Position numbers and translations under genes: made by a program
Shown: one piece after another, positions 1 through 8,171 of the stretch
How the letters are laid out: each line of letters begins with the position of its first letter
How positions within the stretch are numbered: the stretch's first letter is position 1
Assembly (NCBI GenBank): GCA_040396955.1
Contig: JBBAWX010000007.1
Coordinates: 1-64,000 of the forward strand
From: UBA965 sp040396955
GTDB lineage: Bacteria > Chloroflexota > Chloroflexia > Chloroflexales > Roseiflexaceae
Direction: 5' to 3'
DNA length: 64,000 nt
The notes under the pieces: model-generated
What the model saw: the letters and a program-made list of their open reading frames with translations, nothing else
What the model was told of the DNA's origin: nothing
The model's database searches: none

Positions 1-2702
1 GGAGTGACCACCTGATTCAGGCTCCAGATTGCCGCTGGCTGTGGTGCCGACACCTGACGACTCGACTGCGAAGAATTCGGCTCATCGAAGCTGTAGTAGT
101 GGAGTGCGTTGCCGACGACCGCTTGCCGCATGGTGTAACTGGCGCGGGCCTGGTTGACAATTTCACGGATGCTCGGCGACAAATTGCTCTTGATCTTGAC
201 GACCGCCGTCATCACGACTACACCGCCTGGTGGTACACCGTATGCGTTGATCTCCATGGCGGTGTCGCCACTGGTGTTGCCTTGCACAATGGTGGTGCCG
301 TTGTACGAATTATTGCCGACCACACAAGCGCTGGTGTCGCCACCGGCTGTAATGGTGCCACTCTCCAACGTGCTGTTGGGATCAAATCCGTCATAGATGT
401 TGACGGTACACGCCATGGTCGAACCAATGTTGATAAGCGTAAACGTGTATTTGACGTTGTCACCGAGATCAACAAGTCCGTTGCCGTTGACGTCGGTATG
501 TAGCTCCCAGTCCTTGAAAAGATCAATGATGGGCCGGTCTTGATAGGGCGCCACGGTGGGGTCGCCGGGGCGGGTTGTTTGTGGAAAATCGGTCTTGACT
601 GGGCTCACACCCGTAGCAGTGACGGTTCCTTGATTGCTGAATGAAGCAACACTGGCTGGTAAATTCAACTTGGGGCGCACACTGTACTTGATGGTGACTT
701 TGGCCCCGGCTGCCAATGTGCCAATGTTGACCTTGACCGGTGGCGTGCCCGCATTGCCGCTGACAATGCTCCCTGCCGACGTGCTCAGGCTCCCCGTTAC
801 GAGAGCGGTGTTGCTGTCAGGGATATCTTCGAACAACACACTCGTCGCACTCGCTGACCCCGTGTTGGAGACCACCACCGTGTACGTGTAGATGGCACTG
901 CTACCAATGCCCGACATGACATAATCTTTGGTGGCGGCAAGTACTGGCCCGGTGATATTGGTGTTGACCGTGGCCGTGTTGTTGCTCAGCGTGCTTTCAT
1001 TGAGGGTGCCACTGACTGTGGCTGTCGCTGAAACAGTTGACAAATTGGGCAACGAAGCACTGCTCTTCGTCGTAATGGTGAAGACGGCACTGCTTGATCC
1101 TGGCATGCTCGTCAATGTACAGCGCACAGTGCCAGTGGTGTTAACCGCCGGGTTGGTACAGACCCACCCAGTAGGTGCCGTAATGGATTGGAACGTGACC
1201 TCGGCCGGCAAAGGAAAACTCATGGTGACGGAGTTTGTACTGCTGGTTAAATTATTGACAGTGGCCGTGTAAACAATATTACTGCCAGCTGTCACTGATG
1301 TTGCAGCACTCAGACCAATGCTCAAATCTGATTGCCCGACACCAACCGATGCGGAGACCACGCCAGTCGTATAATTCCCTGTGGCTGCACGAGCACTGTT
1401 GGTGTAGGTGCCCGTGGTACCTGGCACATTGGCACGATAGACCAGTTGAATGGAGCTGTTGGGGCCAATCGTAAAGGATTTGTAGGGGAAGTAGGCTGAT
1501 TCAAGGCCGCCGATCCAGACGATTTGGCCTGTAGCACCTGCACTCGGTTGCGCCGACAAATAATTGGCAATCGCTGGCGACGTTTTGCCACTACCGGTCA
1601 AGAGCTGACTAAAGGTAACGCCAGTTGGCAGCGTATCGGTGATGCGCTCGAGTGTGGAGGTAATCCCCGATGTGTTGGAGATGACCACGGTGTATTCGAC
1701 ACTGCCCGCACTTGCAAGTACAGCTGGGCTGACCGTCTTTTTGATGTCGAAGCCTACACTGCTGGCTGATACACCGGGCAGTGTTAGAAGATTCATGGCT
1801 CCAGCCGTGTCGTAATTCCCGGTGTACTTTACGTTGGTATTACCGCTGGTCTGTGATGCATACGCCTTGAGCGATGACCCACTCCCGACACAGTTGGCCT
1901 GAAAGAAGTACTTCATACGCGCCGTATTGCCACTACCACCTTGACGCCCCGTGGCGAAGTAGAGCAGACTATCACGGCTGCCCGTCGCTACACCCACACC
2001 CTCTAATTCGCTGTACATCAGTTCGGAATTGAGGAGTTGGTAACAACCGGCATTAAAACCAGGCACACCGCCAGGTTGGAAGTTGAAGCGATCATCAGGG
2101 TTAACACTGCCGAATTCATACTCGACTTCTACCTCAACGACACCACCAATGGTGGCCACCGATGAGACCCGTGAGTCGACGACAAGCCCACCAGCGTTGG
2201 CGCTGATGGTGGAATAAGTGAGGAGCGTGGTGCCGAAATCACTGCGTGCAGGTGATAATGGCAACGGATTGGTCATCGCTTTGGAGAAGGTGGTCGCTAC
2301 TCCTGAACTGTCAACGACAGTGACCGAGAGTTGTTGAGACACGTTGAATGTACACGGGTACTTAACCAGCCAATACACGGTGTCAGTTGCATTGGCGGCA
2401 AGTGTGCCGATATACTGCGTCGCCTGTTGTCCACCAGTGAGCAGATACCCATTGCCGAATCCGCCGAGGGTGGCGCGCAAGTTGGTTTTGGTAGTGCCAC
2501 TGATGTTCTTGATGGCAAATCCGACGTATGCAGCATTGGGACCCTGTACACAAGGTTTGTTACTGTCCAACACCATGTACGGATCCGTGGCCATGGTGAT
2601 TTGTACGTCGTTTGCTACCAATGCCTGAACCGCTGGGGTGTGCAATGGCAACAACATGCTCAGCAAGACGACTAGTACCGTCAGCCGATATAACTTTGAC
2701 AC
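1..2702 (-). CDS. Large secreted DUF11-repeat surface protein (partial)
   Basis: An open frame of 900 codons runs from a GTG at 2702 off the left edge, so the C-terminus is missing. I chose the GTG because GGTGGAG lies about 9 bases before it and a hydrophobic signal peptide follows (roughly residues 5-30). The mature part is rich in Thr, Ser, Gly and Asn. It holds at least four copies of a beta-sandwich repeat of the DUF11/conserved-repeat type, each opening with a Y-T-x-x-V-x-N-like strand and reaching a D-x-L/P-x-x-x-T-like segment, at about residues 370, 520, 620 and 740. Such proteins are exported and sit on the cell surface, often as adhesins or sheath components. A D-x-N-x-N-x-x-x-D calcium-type loop is visible near residue 735. 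The specific role is unknown. Plus-strand frames here are antisense shadows. Confidence 0.85.
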   Translation of the reverse strand, partial: MSKLYRLTVLVVLLSMLLPLHTPAVQALVANDVQITMATDPYMVLDSNKPCVQGPNAAYVGFAIKNISGTTKTNLRATLGGFGNGYLLTGGQQATQYIGTLAANATDTVYWLVKYPCTFNVSQQLSVTVVDSSGVATTFSKAMTNPLPLSPARSDFGTTLLTYSTISANAGGLVVDSRVSSVATIGGVVEVEVEYEFGSVNPDDRFNFQPGGVPGFNAGCYQLLNSELMYSELEGVGVATGSRDSLLYFATGRQGGSGNTARMKYFFQANCVGSGSSLKAYASQTSGNTNVKYTGNYDTAGAMNLLTLPGVSASSVGFDIKKTVSPAVLASAGSVEYTVVISNTSGITSTLERITDTLPTGVTFSQLLTGSGKTSPAIANYLSAQPSAGATGQIVWIGGLESAYFPYKSFTIGPNSSIQLVYRANVPGTTGTYTNSARAATGNYTTGVVSASVGVGQSDLSIGLSAATSVTAGSNIVYTATVNNLTSSTNSVTMSFPLPAEVTFQSITAPTGWVCTNPAVNTTGTVRCTLTSMPGSSSAVFTITTKSSASLPNLSTVSATATVSGTLNESTLSNNTATVNTNITGPVLAATKDYVMSGIGSSAIYTYTVVVSNTGSASATSVLFEDIPDSNTALVTGSLSTSAGSIVSGNAGTPPVKVNIGTLAAGAKVTIKYSVRPKLNLPASVASFSNQGTVTATGVSPVKTDFPQTTRPGDPTVAPYQDRPIIDLFKDWELHTDVNGNGLVDLGDNVKYTFTLINIGSTMACTVNIYDGFDPNSTLESGTITAGGDTSACVVGNNSYNGTTIVQGNTSGDTAMEINAYGVPPGGVVVMTAVVKIKSNLSPSIREIVNQARASYTMRQAVVGNALHYYSFDEPNSSQSSRQVSAPQPAAIWSLNQVVT

Positions 2703-2715
2703 TAATTTATTCTCC

Positions 2716-2813
2716 ACCTACATGACACCACCTTGATGATATATGGTATTTATACTGGCGTCAATATGCGAAACGCTTTGCAACGCTGGATTTCACCAAA
2801 CTGTCATGTAGGT
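2716..2813. repeat. 12-bp perfect inverted repeat flanking a promoter
   Basis: ACCTACATGACA at 2716-2727 is matched by its exact reverse complement at 2802-2813. The arms are 74 bases apart and enclose the predicted promoter of the surface-protein gene. One arm runs into that gene's ribosome-binding site; the other lies upstream of the -35 box and so would not be transcribed. This fits a pair of operator sites rather than an RNA hairpin. Confidence 0.5.
2736..2764 (-). promoter_or_regulatory. Predicted sigma-70 promoter for the DUF11 protein
   Basis: On the minus strand TTGACG (2764-2759) and TATCAT (2741-2736) are separated by exactly 17 bases. They lie 34 bases upstream of the GTG start of the surface-protein gene. 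The match to housekeeping promoter consensus is good, but no transcript evidence is available. Confidence 0.55.
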
Positions 2814-2910
2814 AATCATGTGTATCTATAAAAAATTAAACGAACAACAGTAGTATAGATCGTTTTGTACTGCAATGGCTTTGGCACATCAATCCGTGCA
2901 TGGAGCAGAT
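2814..2910. other. A+T-rich gap with a weak inverted repeat
   Basis: The gap downstream of the deacetylase holds no gene. ATCTATA and TATAGAT pair over about 23 bases near 2826-2862, beside an A/T run, and could form a weak terminator for the minus-strand genes. Nothing else is recognisable. Confidence 0.3.
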
Positions 2911-3729
2911 CTACGTCGTATGGCGCAGGTGTTGGGCTACAGTTTGCATGGTGGTGATGGTGATTTGCTTGTGACTCAAATACTGAATGAACCGCTCGAG
3001 CATGGCGATGCGTGAGCCCCGCCCGATAATTTGAGGGTGCATGAGTACGGTCAACACTCCATGATTGATGTTACTGTCCATCCAATCAACTTCTTGTTGC
3101 CAGATCGAAAGCACGTCGAGTGGGTTGCTAGTGCCGTTCCGGTAGGGTGAGAAGTTGTACTGGAAGTAGACCCAGTCGTCGAACTCATAACTGGTGGGAA
3201 GCTCCCAGATGGTGGATGCTCGCCCGCGTTGGAGCGGAGTTTCGCGGTCGACCACGTCACCGATGCGTGGATGATAGGGCAGGTAATCGGATCCCTTGAA
3301 GCTAGAGTCATACCAAAAACCATACTCTTCGAGCAGTGGTAGCGTGTATGGTGAGTGTTCCCCTGGCCCACGGTATCCGACCGGTGTGACACCGATGCGG
3401 TGAAAGGCGGCCAGCGCCCGCTCGAAATCTGCGCGTTCCGCTGCCGGGCTCAACTCGTTGGGCGCTACATGGTTGTACGAATGATGGGCGAGTTCGTGCC
3501 CGGCATCACGGATGGCGGCGGTCTCAGCGGGGAATGACTCGACGGTATGCCCGGGCACAAAAAACGTCGCTTGGATGTGGTAGCGATCGAGGAGCGACAG
3601 GATGCGTGGTATGCCGATGCGGGCACCATATTCGCCGCGCTGGAGCATGTTGAGTGAGGTCTGCTCATAGCTAAACCACACCGACAGCGCATCAAAATCA
3701 AACGACAAACAGACGGTAGAGTGTGGCAT
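2911..3729 (-). CDS. Polysaccharide deacetylase family protein (CE4/NodB fold)
   Basis: 272 residues starting at an ATG preceded by GAGGA; a longer upstream frame lacks a better start. The CE4 motifs are in order: SFDFD near residues 9-13 (catalytic base and metal Asp), a HxxxH-type metal site in ELAHHSYNH, and GYRGPG (the R-P-P-like motif). A late MHPQIIG segment supplies the last His. There is no signal peptide, so it acts inside the cell or on a soluble substrate. The pattern is closest to the HpPgdA/PuuE-like branch of intracellular amidohydrolase-like deacetylases. The substrate (acetylated sugar, peptidoglycan fragment or allantoin-like amide) cannot be told. Only 16 bases separate it from the ankyrin gene upstream, so they are probably co-transcribed. 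Confidence 0.85.
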   Translation of the reverse strand: MPHSTVCLSFDFDALSVWFSYEQTSLNMLQRGEYGARIGIPRILSLLDRYHIQATFFVPGHTVESFPAETAAIRDAGHELAHHSYNHVAPNELSPAAERADFERALAAFHRIGVTPVGYRGPGEHSPYTLPLLEEYGFWYDSSFKGSDYLPYHPRIGDVVDRETPLQRGRASTIWELPTSYEFDDWVYFQYNFSPYRNGTSNPLDVLSIWQQEVDWMDSNINHGVLTVLMHPQIIGRGSRIAMLERFIQYLSHKQITITTMQTVAQHLRHTT

Positions 3730-3745
3730 GACAAAATCCTCGATT

Positions 3746-4393
3746 CTACGTAGTGGGAGTGAGCAGTGGGTATAGGTCGGTATGGTGGCCCTGCTGAGCG
3801 TAGAAGAGCGGCGTGTGCCCGTCGTGGGTCTGCGCAGAGATATCTGCGCCAGCGGCAATCAACAATGCGCAAATGGCGCGATTGCCGTGTTGAGCGGCAG
3901 TGTGGAGTGCCACAAAATTACCCGACTGGCGTGCATTGACATCGGCACCTGCCGACAATAACAGGCGCACGAGTGTTTCGTCATTGGCTGCGGTCGCAGA
4001 GTGGATGGGGGCGACGATGAAATCGTTGTGTGACGCTTGATTGACGTCGGCACCAGCGTCGAGGCAACGCTGGGCACTGGCCACGGCCCCAAAAAAGCAG
4101 GCGAGACCGAGCATTTGAAAACCATCACTACTGAATTCATGCACACATGCAGGAGTGTGTTGGAGGTGCCAATCAAGATCGTCAATGCGGTTGAGAGCCG
4201 CAGCGGTGAATGGATCGACGTGACGACACCGGGCTGAAATCGCTTCGGCGAGGGTGCGATGCCCGTGGTAGAGCGCATGGAGCGCGAAGGAGATACCGTG
4301 CTCGTCACAGAGCATGGTGCCGTGCGCATCACAGACTGGGAGGTGTGCGACCGCCGCATGGTCGTTGGCATGAACAAGCGTGAGTGCGGACAT
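3746..4393 (-). CDS. Ankyrin-repeat protein
   Basis: 215 residues from an ATG with AAGG upstream; an in-frame ATG 14 codons earlier is possible but has no clear ribosome-binding site. The C-terminal half carries ankyrin repeats, with the helix-turn cores A-A-x-x-G-x-x-x-x-x-x-x-L-L-x-A-G-A-D-x-N/S repeated about every 33 residues (roughly residues 95-210). Ankyrin repeats mediate protein-protein contacts. The N-terminal 90 residues are His-rich and not recognised. It is followed directly by the deacetylase and may be its partner, but nothing in the sequence proves that. Confidence 0.8.
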   Translation of the reverse strand: MSALTLVHANDHAAVAHLPVCDAHGTMLCDEHGISFALHALYHGHRTLAEAISARCRHVDPFTAAALNRIDDLDWHLQHTPACVHEFSSDGFQMLGLACFFGAVASAQRCLDAGADVNQASHNDFIVAPIHSATAANDETLVRLLLSAGADVNARQSGNFVALHTAAQHGNRAICALLIAAGADISAQTHDGHTPLFYAQQGHHTDLYPLLTPTT

Positions 4394-4464
4394 GCAAGAT
4401 ACCTTGTTGCTGGTGAAAACATGTCCGCCCATCATAGCACATCGTTGCTACAGCGTGATGTGTA

Positions 4465-4794
4465 TCACGGGTCACGCACAATGACTGCGACATCGGCGCC
4501 TTGGTGGGTCGTGCAGGCAAACGTATATTCGCCGGCACTCAAAAATCGCTGGCGCGCCTCTTGACCGGGCGCAATACTCCGCCCGGCAATTAATGCGGTT
4601 TTGTTGGTTTCATTGCGGATAATCAGTGTGTCACGCACGCCGCGGATGAGCTCGACGGTCTGGGGCAACGCACGTGGGGCATCATCACTGATGACCACCA
4701 CCACGGTGCGTTGCATGTCATACCATTGCCATCCGGCATACCCGGCACCAAAAAGAGCCACGATGCAGATGATGAGCAAGGTAAGTCGCTTCAT
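4465..4794 (-). CDS. Small membrane-anchored protein, possibly cupredoxin-like
   Basis: 109 residues with an N-terminal membrane anchor (about 4-24), then an outward-facing beta-rich domain of about 80 residues. Its start shares one base with the stop of the PCu(A)C gene (TAATG), so translation is coupled. The end of the domain carries a C-x-x-H pair after an aromatic strand, which resembles part of a cupredoxin copper site, although the usual third ligand Met is absent. Given its place between copper-chaperone genes, a role in periplasmic copper handling is plausible. The family is not securely recognised. Confidence 0.55.
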   Translation of the reverse strand: MKRLTLLIICIVALFGAGYAGWQWYDMQRTVVVVISDDAPRALPQTVELIRGVRDTLIIRNETNKTALIAGRSIAPGQEARQRFLSAGEYTFACTTHQGADVAVIVRDP

Positions 4795-5309
4795 TAGCGT
4801 ACCGGGACTGTGACGGTGATTTCACCGGCATTGGCGAATGTGAGTGTGATGTCAAAGGTGTCGCCACTCTTGAGCTCGTTGGTGAGACCAATGAGCATGA
4901 TGTGGAAGCCACCCGGTTTGAGTAGTTGCATGCCCATGCCGGGGATCTCGATGCCGCTTTCCACGGGGCGCATTTTCATGACACCGTTTTCTTCGATGAC
5001 GGTATGGAGTTCCACGCTAGCCGCGGCATCTGATGTGACGGCCACGAGGGTGTCAGTGGCGTTGGCGTTTTTGATGGCCACATAGGCGGCACTGTTGTCA
5101 CCACTGGTGCCGGTGCGGGCCCATGGATCGTGCAGGCTGATGCCGTTTTGGGTCACCGTAGCCGGTGCCTCTGCATCTGGGGCGCTCATGTTCATGCCGC
5201 CCCCCATGCCCATTTTGCCATCGTGTGAGCCCATGGTCTGATTGCCACAGGCGCTTAGTGCGAGCATGAGCATCATGAGGATGGTGTACCAATAAATGCG
5301 AGTACGCAT
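4794..5309 (-). CDS. PCu(A)C-type copper chaperone lipoprotein
   Basis: 171 residues with a lipoprotein signal: hydrophobic stretch, then LSAC with Cys21 as the lipid site. A Met/His/Gly-rich linker follows (about 22-42) that could itself bind copper. The rest is the DUF461/PCu(A)C beta-barrel, with the copper ligands spread as H..., M-x-M and a final G-G-F-H-I-M segment. In this family the protein delivers Cu(I) to the CuA or CuB site of haem-copper oxidases together with SCO proteins. The SCO gene lies 24 bases upstream on the same strand, which supports that role. The next gene overlaps its stop codon. Confidence 0.9.
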   Translation of the reverse strand: MRTRIYWYTILMMLMLALSACGNQTMGSHDGKMGMGGGMNMSAPDAEAPATVTQNGISLHDPWARTGTSGDNSAAYVAIKNANATDTLVAVTSDAAASVELHTVIEENGVMKMRPVESGIEIPGMGMQLLKPGGFHIMLIGLTNELKSGDTFDITLTFANAGEITVTVPVR

Positions 5310-5333
5310 GATATGAATATTCCTTATTCGTCG

Positions 5334-5933
5334 TTATTCGTTGAGGAGGGCCTGGATATCGCTGGTCATCTCTTCGACGGGTGAACCAAAGCCGAACAAA
5401 AGCCTTCGTTGGCCGGTCTTGTCGATGACGGTGGTGGTCGCCGTATGGTCCATGGCGTATTTGAGGGCCGAATTGGGCAACTCGCGGCGCGTGGCACCCG
5501 CACCATAAGCCTGATAAATGGGCCCGAGTTGTGCGGCGTCACCCGTTAACCCGATGATGCGGTCGTCAAAGCGGGCCGTGAAGCGTTGCAGTTTTTCTAC
5601 GGTGTCACGCTCTGGATCCACGGTAATCAAGACCATGCGTACCTGCTCGGCTTGGTCGCCGAGGCGATTGAGCACCAACTGCATGTCCGACAATGTGGCC
5701 GGGCAGATATCGGGGCAGTTGGTGTAGCCAAAAAAGATCAGCACGACGTTGCCTTGCTGTTCTGCCAACGTGAACGGCTGACCGTTTTGGTCGGTAAGCG
5801 TGAAATCAAACGCCTGGTCGGGTGGCTCAAGCGTGGCACCACGAAAGGTGTACGGCGCGCAGGCACTCACCATGAGCGCCATCAACACACTGAACCATAT
5901 TGTTCGTACCGCAAAAAGCGCACTAGCACGCAT
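5334..5933 (-). CDS. SCO1/SenC/PrrC family protein, cytochrome oxidase copper assembly
   Basis: 199 residues from an ATG with GGAG nine bases upstream. A lipoprotein signal ends at VSAC (Cys25). The thioredoxin-like SCO domain carries the copper motif C-P-D-I-C (Cys73, Cys77) and a downstream His in M-D-H-T, the canonical three ligands. SCO proteins reduce or metallate the CuA site of cytochrome c oxidase outside the membrane. It is followed by the PCu(A)C chaperone, its usual partner. The start codon lies inside the end of the upstream His-rich gene (11-base overlap), so the four genes from 6312 down to 4465 look like one operon. Confidence 0.92.
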   Translation of the reverse strand: MRASALFAVRTIWFSVLMALMVSACAPYTFRGATLEPPDQAFDFTLTDQNGQPFTLAEQQGNVVLIFFGYTNCPDICPATLSDMQLVLNRLGDQAEQVRMVLITVDPERDTVEKLQRFTARFDDRIIGLTGDAAQLGPIYQAYGAGATRRELPNSALKYAMDHTATTTVIDKTGQRRLLFGFGSPVEEMTSDIQALLNE

Positions 5934-6312
5934 AGCAGATGTCTCCGTGATTGTAAGAGGAACCGCACGCAAACGCTGAACAGCGCCGACGTTGCGGTGG
6001 CGGCACGAGTGGGGAAACCACACATCCACGGAGGTGTTGGTGAGGCACGACAAATATCGCAAGCAACCAGAGCCCGAGCCAGAGCCCAACGAATGGACTG
6101 AGGAGCTCGAAGACGGCCGGGATGCGCGTCGTCGCATGCACGTCGGTGTGACTGGCGTCGTCGACCATGCCGTGGCCCATGTCACATACGTACAGGGAAT
6201 GTGTGTCGCCGACGTGGGCGTCGTGGAGGCCGCAGTGGATGATGCATGTCACTGGTAAGATGCTGGCAAGTGCAACGGCCAAATAGAGTTGTACGATGAC
6301 GCGTAATTGCAT
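5923..6312 (-). CDS. His-rich membrane protein of the copper/SCO operon
   Basis: 129 residues, taking the ATG at 6312; an ATG six codons earlier is equally possible and neither has a strong ribosome-binding site. An N-terminal hydrophobic segment (about 3-21) and a second one (about 65-85) bracket a loop with many His, Cys, Asp and Met residues. The C-terminus is basic and Cys-containing. No family is recognised. Because it overlaps the SCO start and leads a copper-assembly operon, a role as a metal-binding or sensing membrane protein is a reasonable inference. His-rich proteins upstream of SCO genes have been seen elsewhere, but I cannot name one. Confidence 0.55.
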   Translation of the reverse strand: MQLRVIVQLYLAVALASILPVTCIIHCGLHDAHVGDTHSLYVCDMGHGMVDDASHTDVHATTRIPAVFELLSPFVGLWLGLWLLAIFVVPHQHLRGCVVSPLVPPPQRRRCSAFACGSSYNHGDICYAC

Positions 6313-6373
6313 GATGACGCCAGCCCCCATGTCTACATTGAGCTCATTCTAGCGTATTTCTCACCGGGGGAAG

Positions 6374-7576
6374 TTAAGAAACCGGTGAATGCGTGGCGCT
6401 CATTTTTTGATGCCGGGGCAACCAAAATACCACGATCCACATGAGTATGCCACACGGCAGTGCGGTGGCCAAAGCAGTCTGGAGGCTGGCTTGATCGGCG
6501 AGCCAGCCGAGCATGGGAGTACTCACGGTGAATCCGACCTCGCCGAGTGCCAAAATACCACCACTGACCAACGCGGTGCGGGTGGGCATGAGTTTGACGC
6601 CGAGTGAAATGGCTGTCGGCTGCGCACCAGCCACCGCCGCGCCGAGGATGATGAATGCGGCGAGTACGAAGTACTGATTGGTGCTGAAGTAGAGGAGTAC
6701 ACCTGCAAAAGTGATGCCGACTGCGCCACACCACAAGATGGCACGTGCCCCAAACCGCGTGACCAAGAGGCCGTTGCTGAGCCGAAAGAGCGCGGTGGCT
6801 CCTTGAAACGCGGCCAGGGCCGAGCCGCTGATGAGCGGATCGGCGCCAAGGGTGTCAAGGTAAATGGGTGACCACGACACGCCGATGTTTTGTGCAAAGG
6901 TTGTGATGACGACGAGCGCCCCGATGATGGCCAATGTGCGGTGACCAGCAATGAGCTGTAATCCGGCAAATGGATGCCCGCTTTCCTCGTGGGCCCCAGA
7001 TCGCGGAAACGCACTCAGCCCAATGAGCACAACGAATGGCGCACTACTCATAGCCGCCAACCACATGATGTCGCGATAATCCCACCCGATGCTGAGGAGA
7101 TAGCCACCCAAGACGGCTCCGGCAATGCTTGCCACGTTCCAACCGGCTTGAAATGCGTCAATGATGCGCTTGCCCCGCACCCGCTCCCAGTCGATGACCA
7201 CACTCGTGCATGCCACGAGCATGGCTCCAAAGCCAAGCCCCCAGCCTACGTTGACGACGATGAGCATGCTCTGCGAGGGGGCGAGTGCCAGGAGGAGATG
7301 TGAGAACACGAGGAGCGGGATGGTGATAAGGAGTGTTTTACGTGTGCCAATATGGCTGACAATGGAGCCACCAATCAGCATCGACACCATGCTGAGTGCG
7401 GCCCCGATGACCGAAATAAATCCGAGGAAGGTGTACGAAATTGCAAATGTTTTAATGAGGTCGATCCATGCCACACTGATGGCACTAAATGTGAGTGCAG
7501 TTTGAATGTAGAGGAGTACCGTGAGTGCAAGCGCCCAGTCGTAGGCGCCGTAGAGGTAGAGTGTACGTGTTGCCAT
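6374..7576 (-). CDS. MFS transporter
   Basis: 400 residues with about twelve hydrophobic helices. The MFS loop 2-3 signature appears in the form G-x-x-x-x-x-x-G-T-R-K after TM2, and a G-x-x-x-D/E-R-x-x-G-K-R-like cytoplasmic loop near residue 133. It resembles the NarK/CynX/OFA branches, but the substrate cannot be assigned. A GAGG sits 4 bases before the ATG, inside one arm of an 11-bp inverted repeat (7572-7629). It lies downstream of the riboflavin genes by 100 bases but shows no riboflavin-transporter hallmark. Confidence 0.85.
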   Translation of the reverse strand: MATRTLYLYGAYDWALALTVLLYIQTALTFSAISVAWIDLIKTFAISYTFLGFISVIGAALSMVSMLIGGSIVSHIGTRKTLLITIPLLVFSHLLLALAPSQSMLIVVNVGWGLGFGAMLVACTSVVIDWERVRGKRIIDAFQAGWNVASIAGAVLGGYLLSIGWDYRDIMWLAAMSSAPFVVLIGLSAFPRSGAHEESGHPFAGLQLIAGHRTLAIIGALVVITTFAQNIGVSWSPIYLDTLGADPLISGSALAAFQGATALFRLSNGLLVTRFGARAILWCGAVGITFAGVLLYFSTNQYFVLAAFIILGAAVAGAQPTAISLGVKLMPTRTALVSGGILALGEVGFTVSTPMLGWLADQASLQTALATALPCGILMWIVVFWLPRHQKMSATHSPVS

Positions 7577-7629
7577 GATGCCTCATTACAAGAGTACAAG
7601 TAGTGTACCTGAAATCGGGGCATCATGGC
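7572..7629 (-). promoter_or_regulatory. Leader inverted repeat covering the MFS start site
   Basis: GCCATGATGCC (7572-7582) and GGCATCATGGC (7619-7629) are exact reverse complements. In the minus-strand transcript the 3' arm contains part of the ribosome-binding site and the ATG of the MFS gene, so folding would hide the start. The loop holds a second small palindrome, GTACA-N5-TGTAC. It could be a translation-control hairpin or a protein-binding site. Confidence 0.45.
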
Positions 7630-7676
7630 ATGTTAGCTCAGCTCCTCACCTGGGAGTGGTTGCAGGAGCGTGCAGA

Positions 7677-8147
7677 TTATTCCTGCGGGATTTGTGCGAG
7701 GAGCGTGGCCATTTCGATGGCGGCTGTGGCGGCTTCAAATCCTTTGTTGCCCATTTTGCTGCCAGCGCGTTCAATGGCCTGTTCGATGTTTTCGGTGGTG
7801 ACCACTCCAAAGATGGTGGGTACGCCGGTTTGCAAGCCGACCTGGGCGATGCCCGACGTGACACCGGCGGTGACGTGGTCGTAGTGGCTCGTTGAGCCAC
7901 GGATGACACATCCGAGGGCGATGACGGCATCAAAACGTCCGCTGGCCGCGAATTTTTTGGCGGCAACCGGGAGCTCAAATGATCCTGGCACCCACGCTAC
8001 GGCCACGGTCTCGGTGTCGACGCCATGGCGTTTGAGCCCATCAAGCGCACCCTCGAGTAGGCGTTGGGTGATGATGTCGTTCCAACGGCTGACGACGATG
8101 GCGATCCGCAGACCCGTGCCAACAAAATGACCATGATACTCTTGCAT
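7677..8147 (-). CDS. ribH: 6,7-dimethyl-8-ribityllumazine synthase
   Basis: 156 residues, normal for the family, with AAGGAG before the ATG. It condenses 5-amino-6-ribitylamino-uracil with 3,4-dihydroxy-2-butanone 4-phosphate, the step before riboflavin synthase. Visible motifs are the N-terminal R-I-A-I-V-V-S-R-W-N strand, W-V-P-G-S-F-E-L-P (substrate loop), A-L-G-C-V-I-R-G-x-T-x-H-x-D (catalytic His) and the C-terminal G-x-K-M-G-N-K-G region. It is the last gene of the riboflavin operon, 24 bases after ribB. Confidence 0.96.
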   Translation of the reverse strand: MQEYHGHFVGTGLRIAIVVSRWNDIITQRLLEGALDGLKRHGVDTETVAVAWVPGSFELPVAAKKFAASGRFDAVIALGCVIRGSTSHYDHVTAGVTSGIAQVGLQTGVPTIFGVVTTENIEQAIERAGSKMGNKGFEAATAAIEMATLLAQIPQE

Positions 8148-8171
8148 GATAGTGCTCCTTACTATGTGCTT

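Noticed and set aside
99..1272. Plus-strand open frames across the first 1.3 kb
   Set aside because: They are antisense to a continuous 900-codon minus-strand frame with a signal peptide and DUF11 repeats, and their translations look like no known protein.
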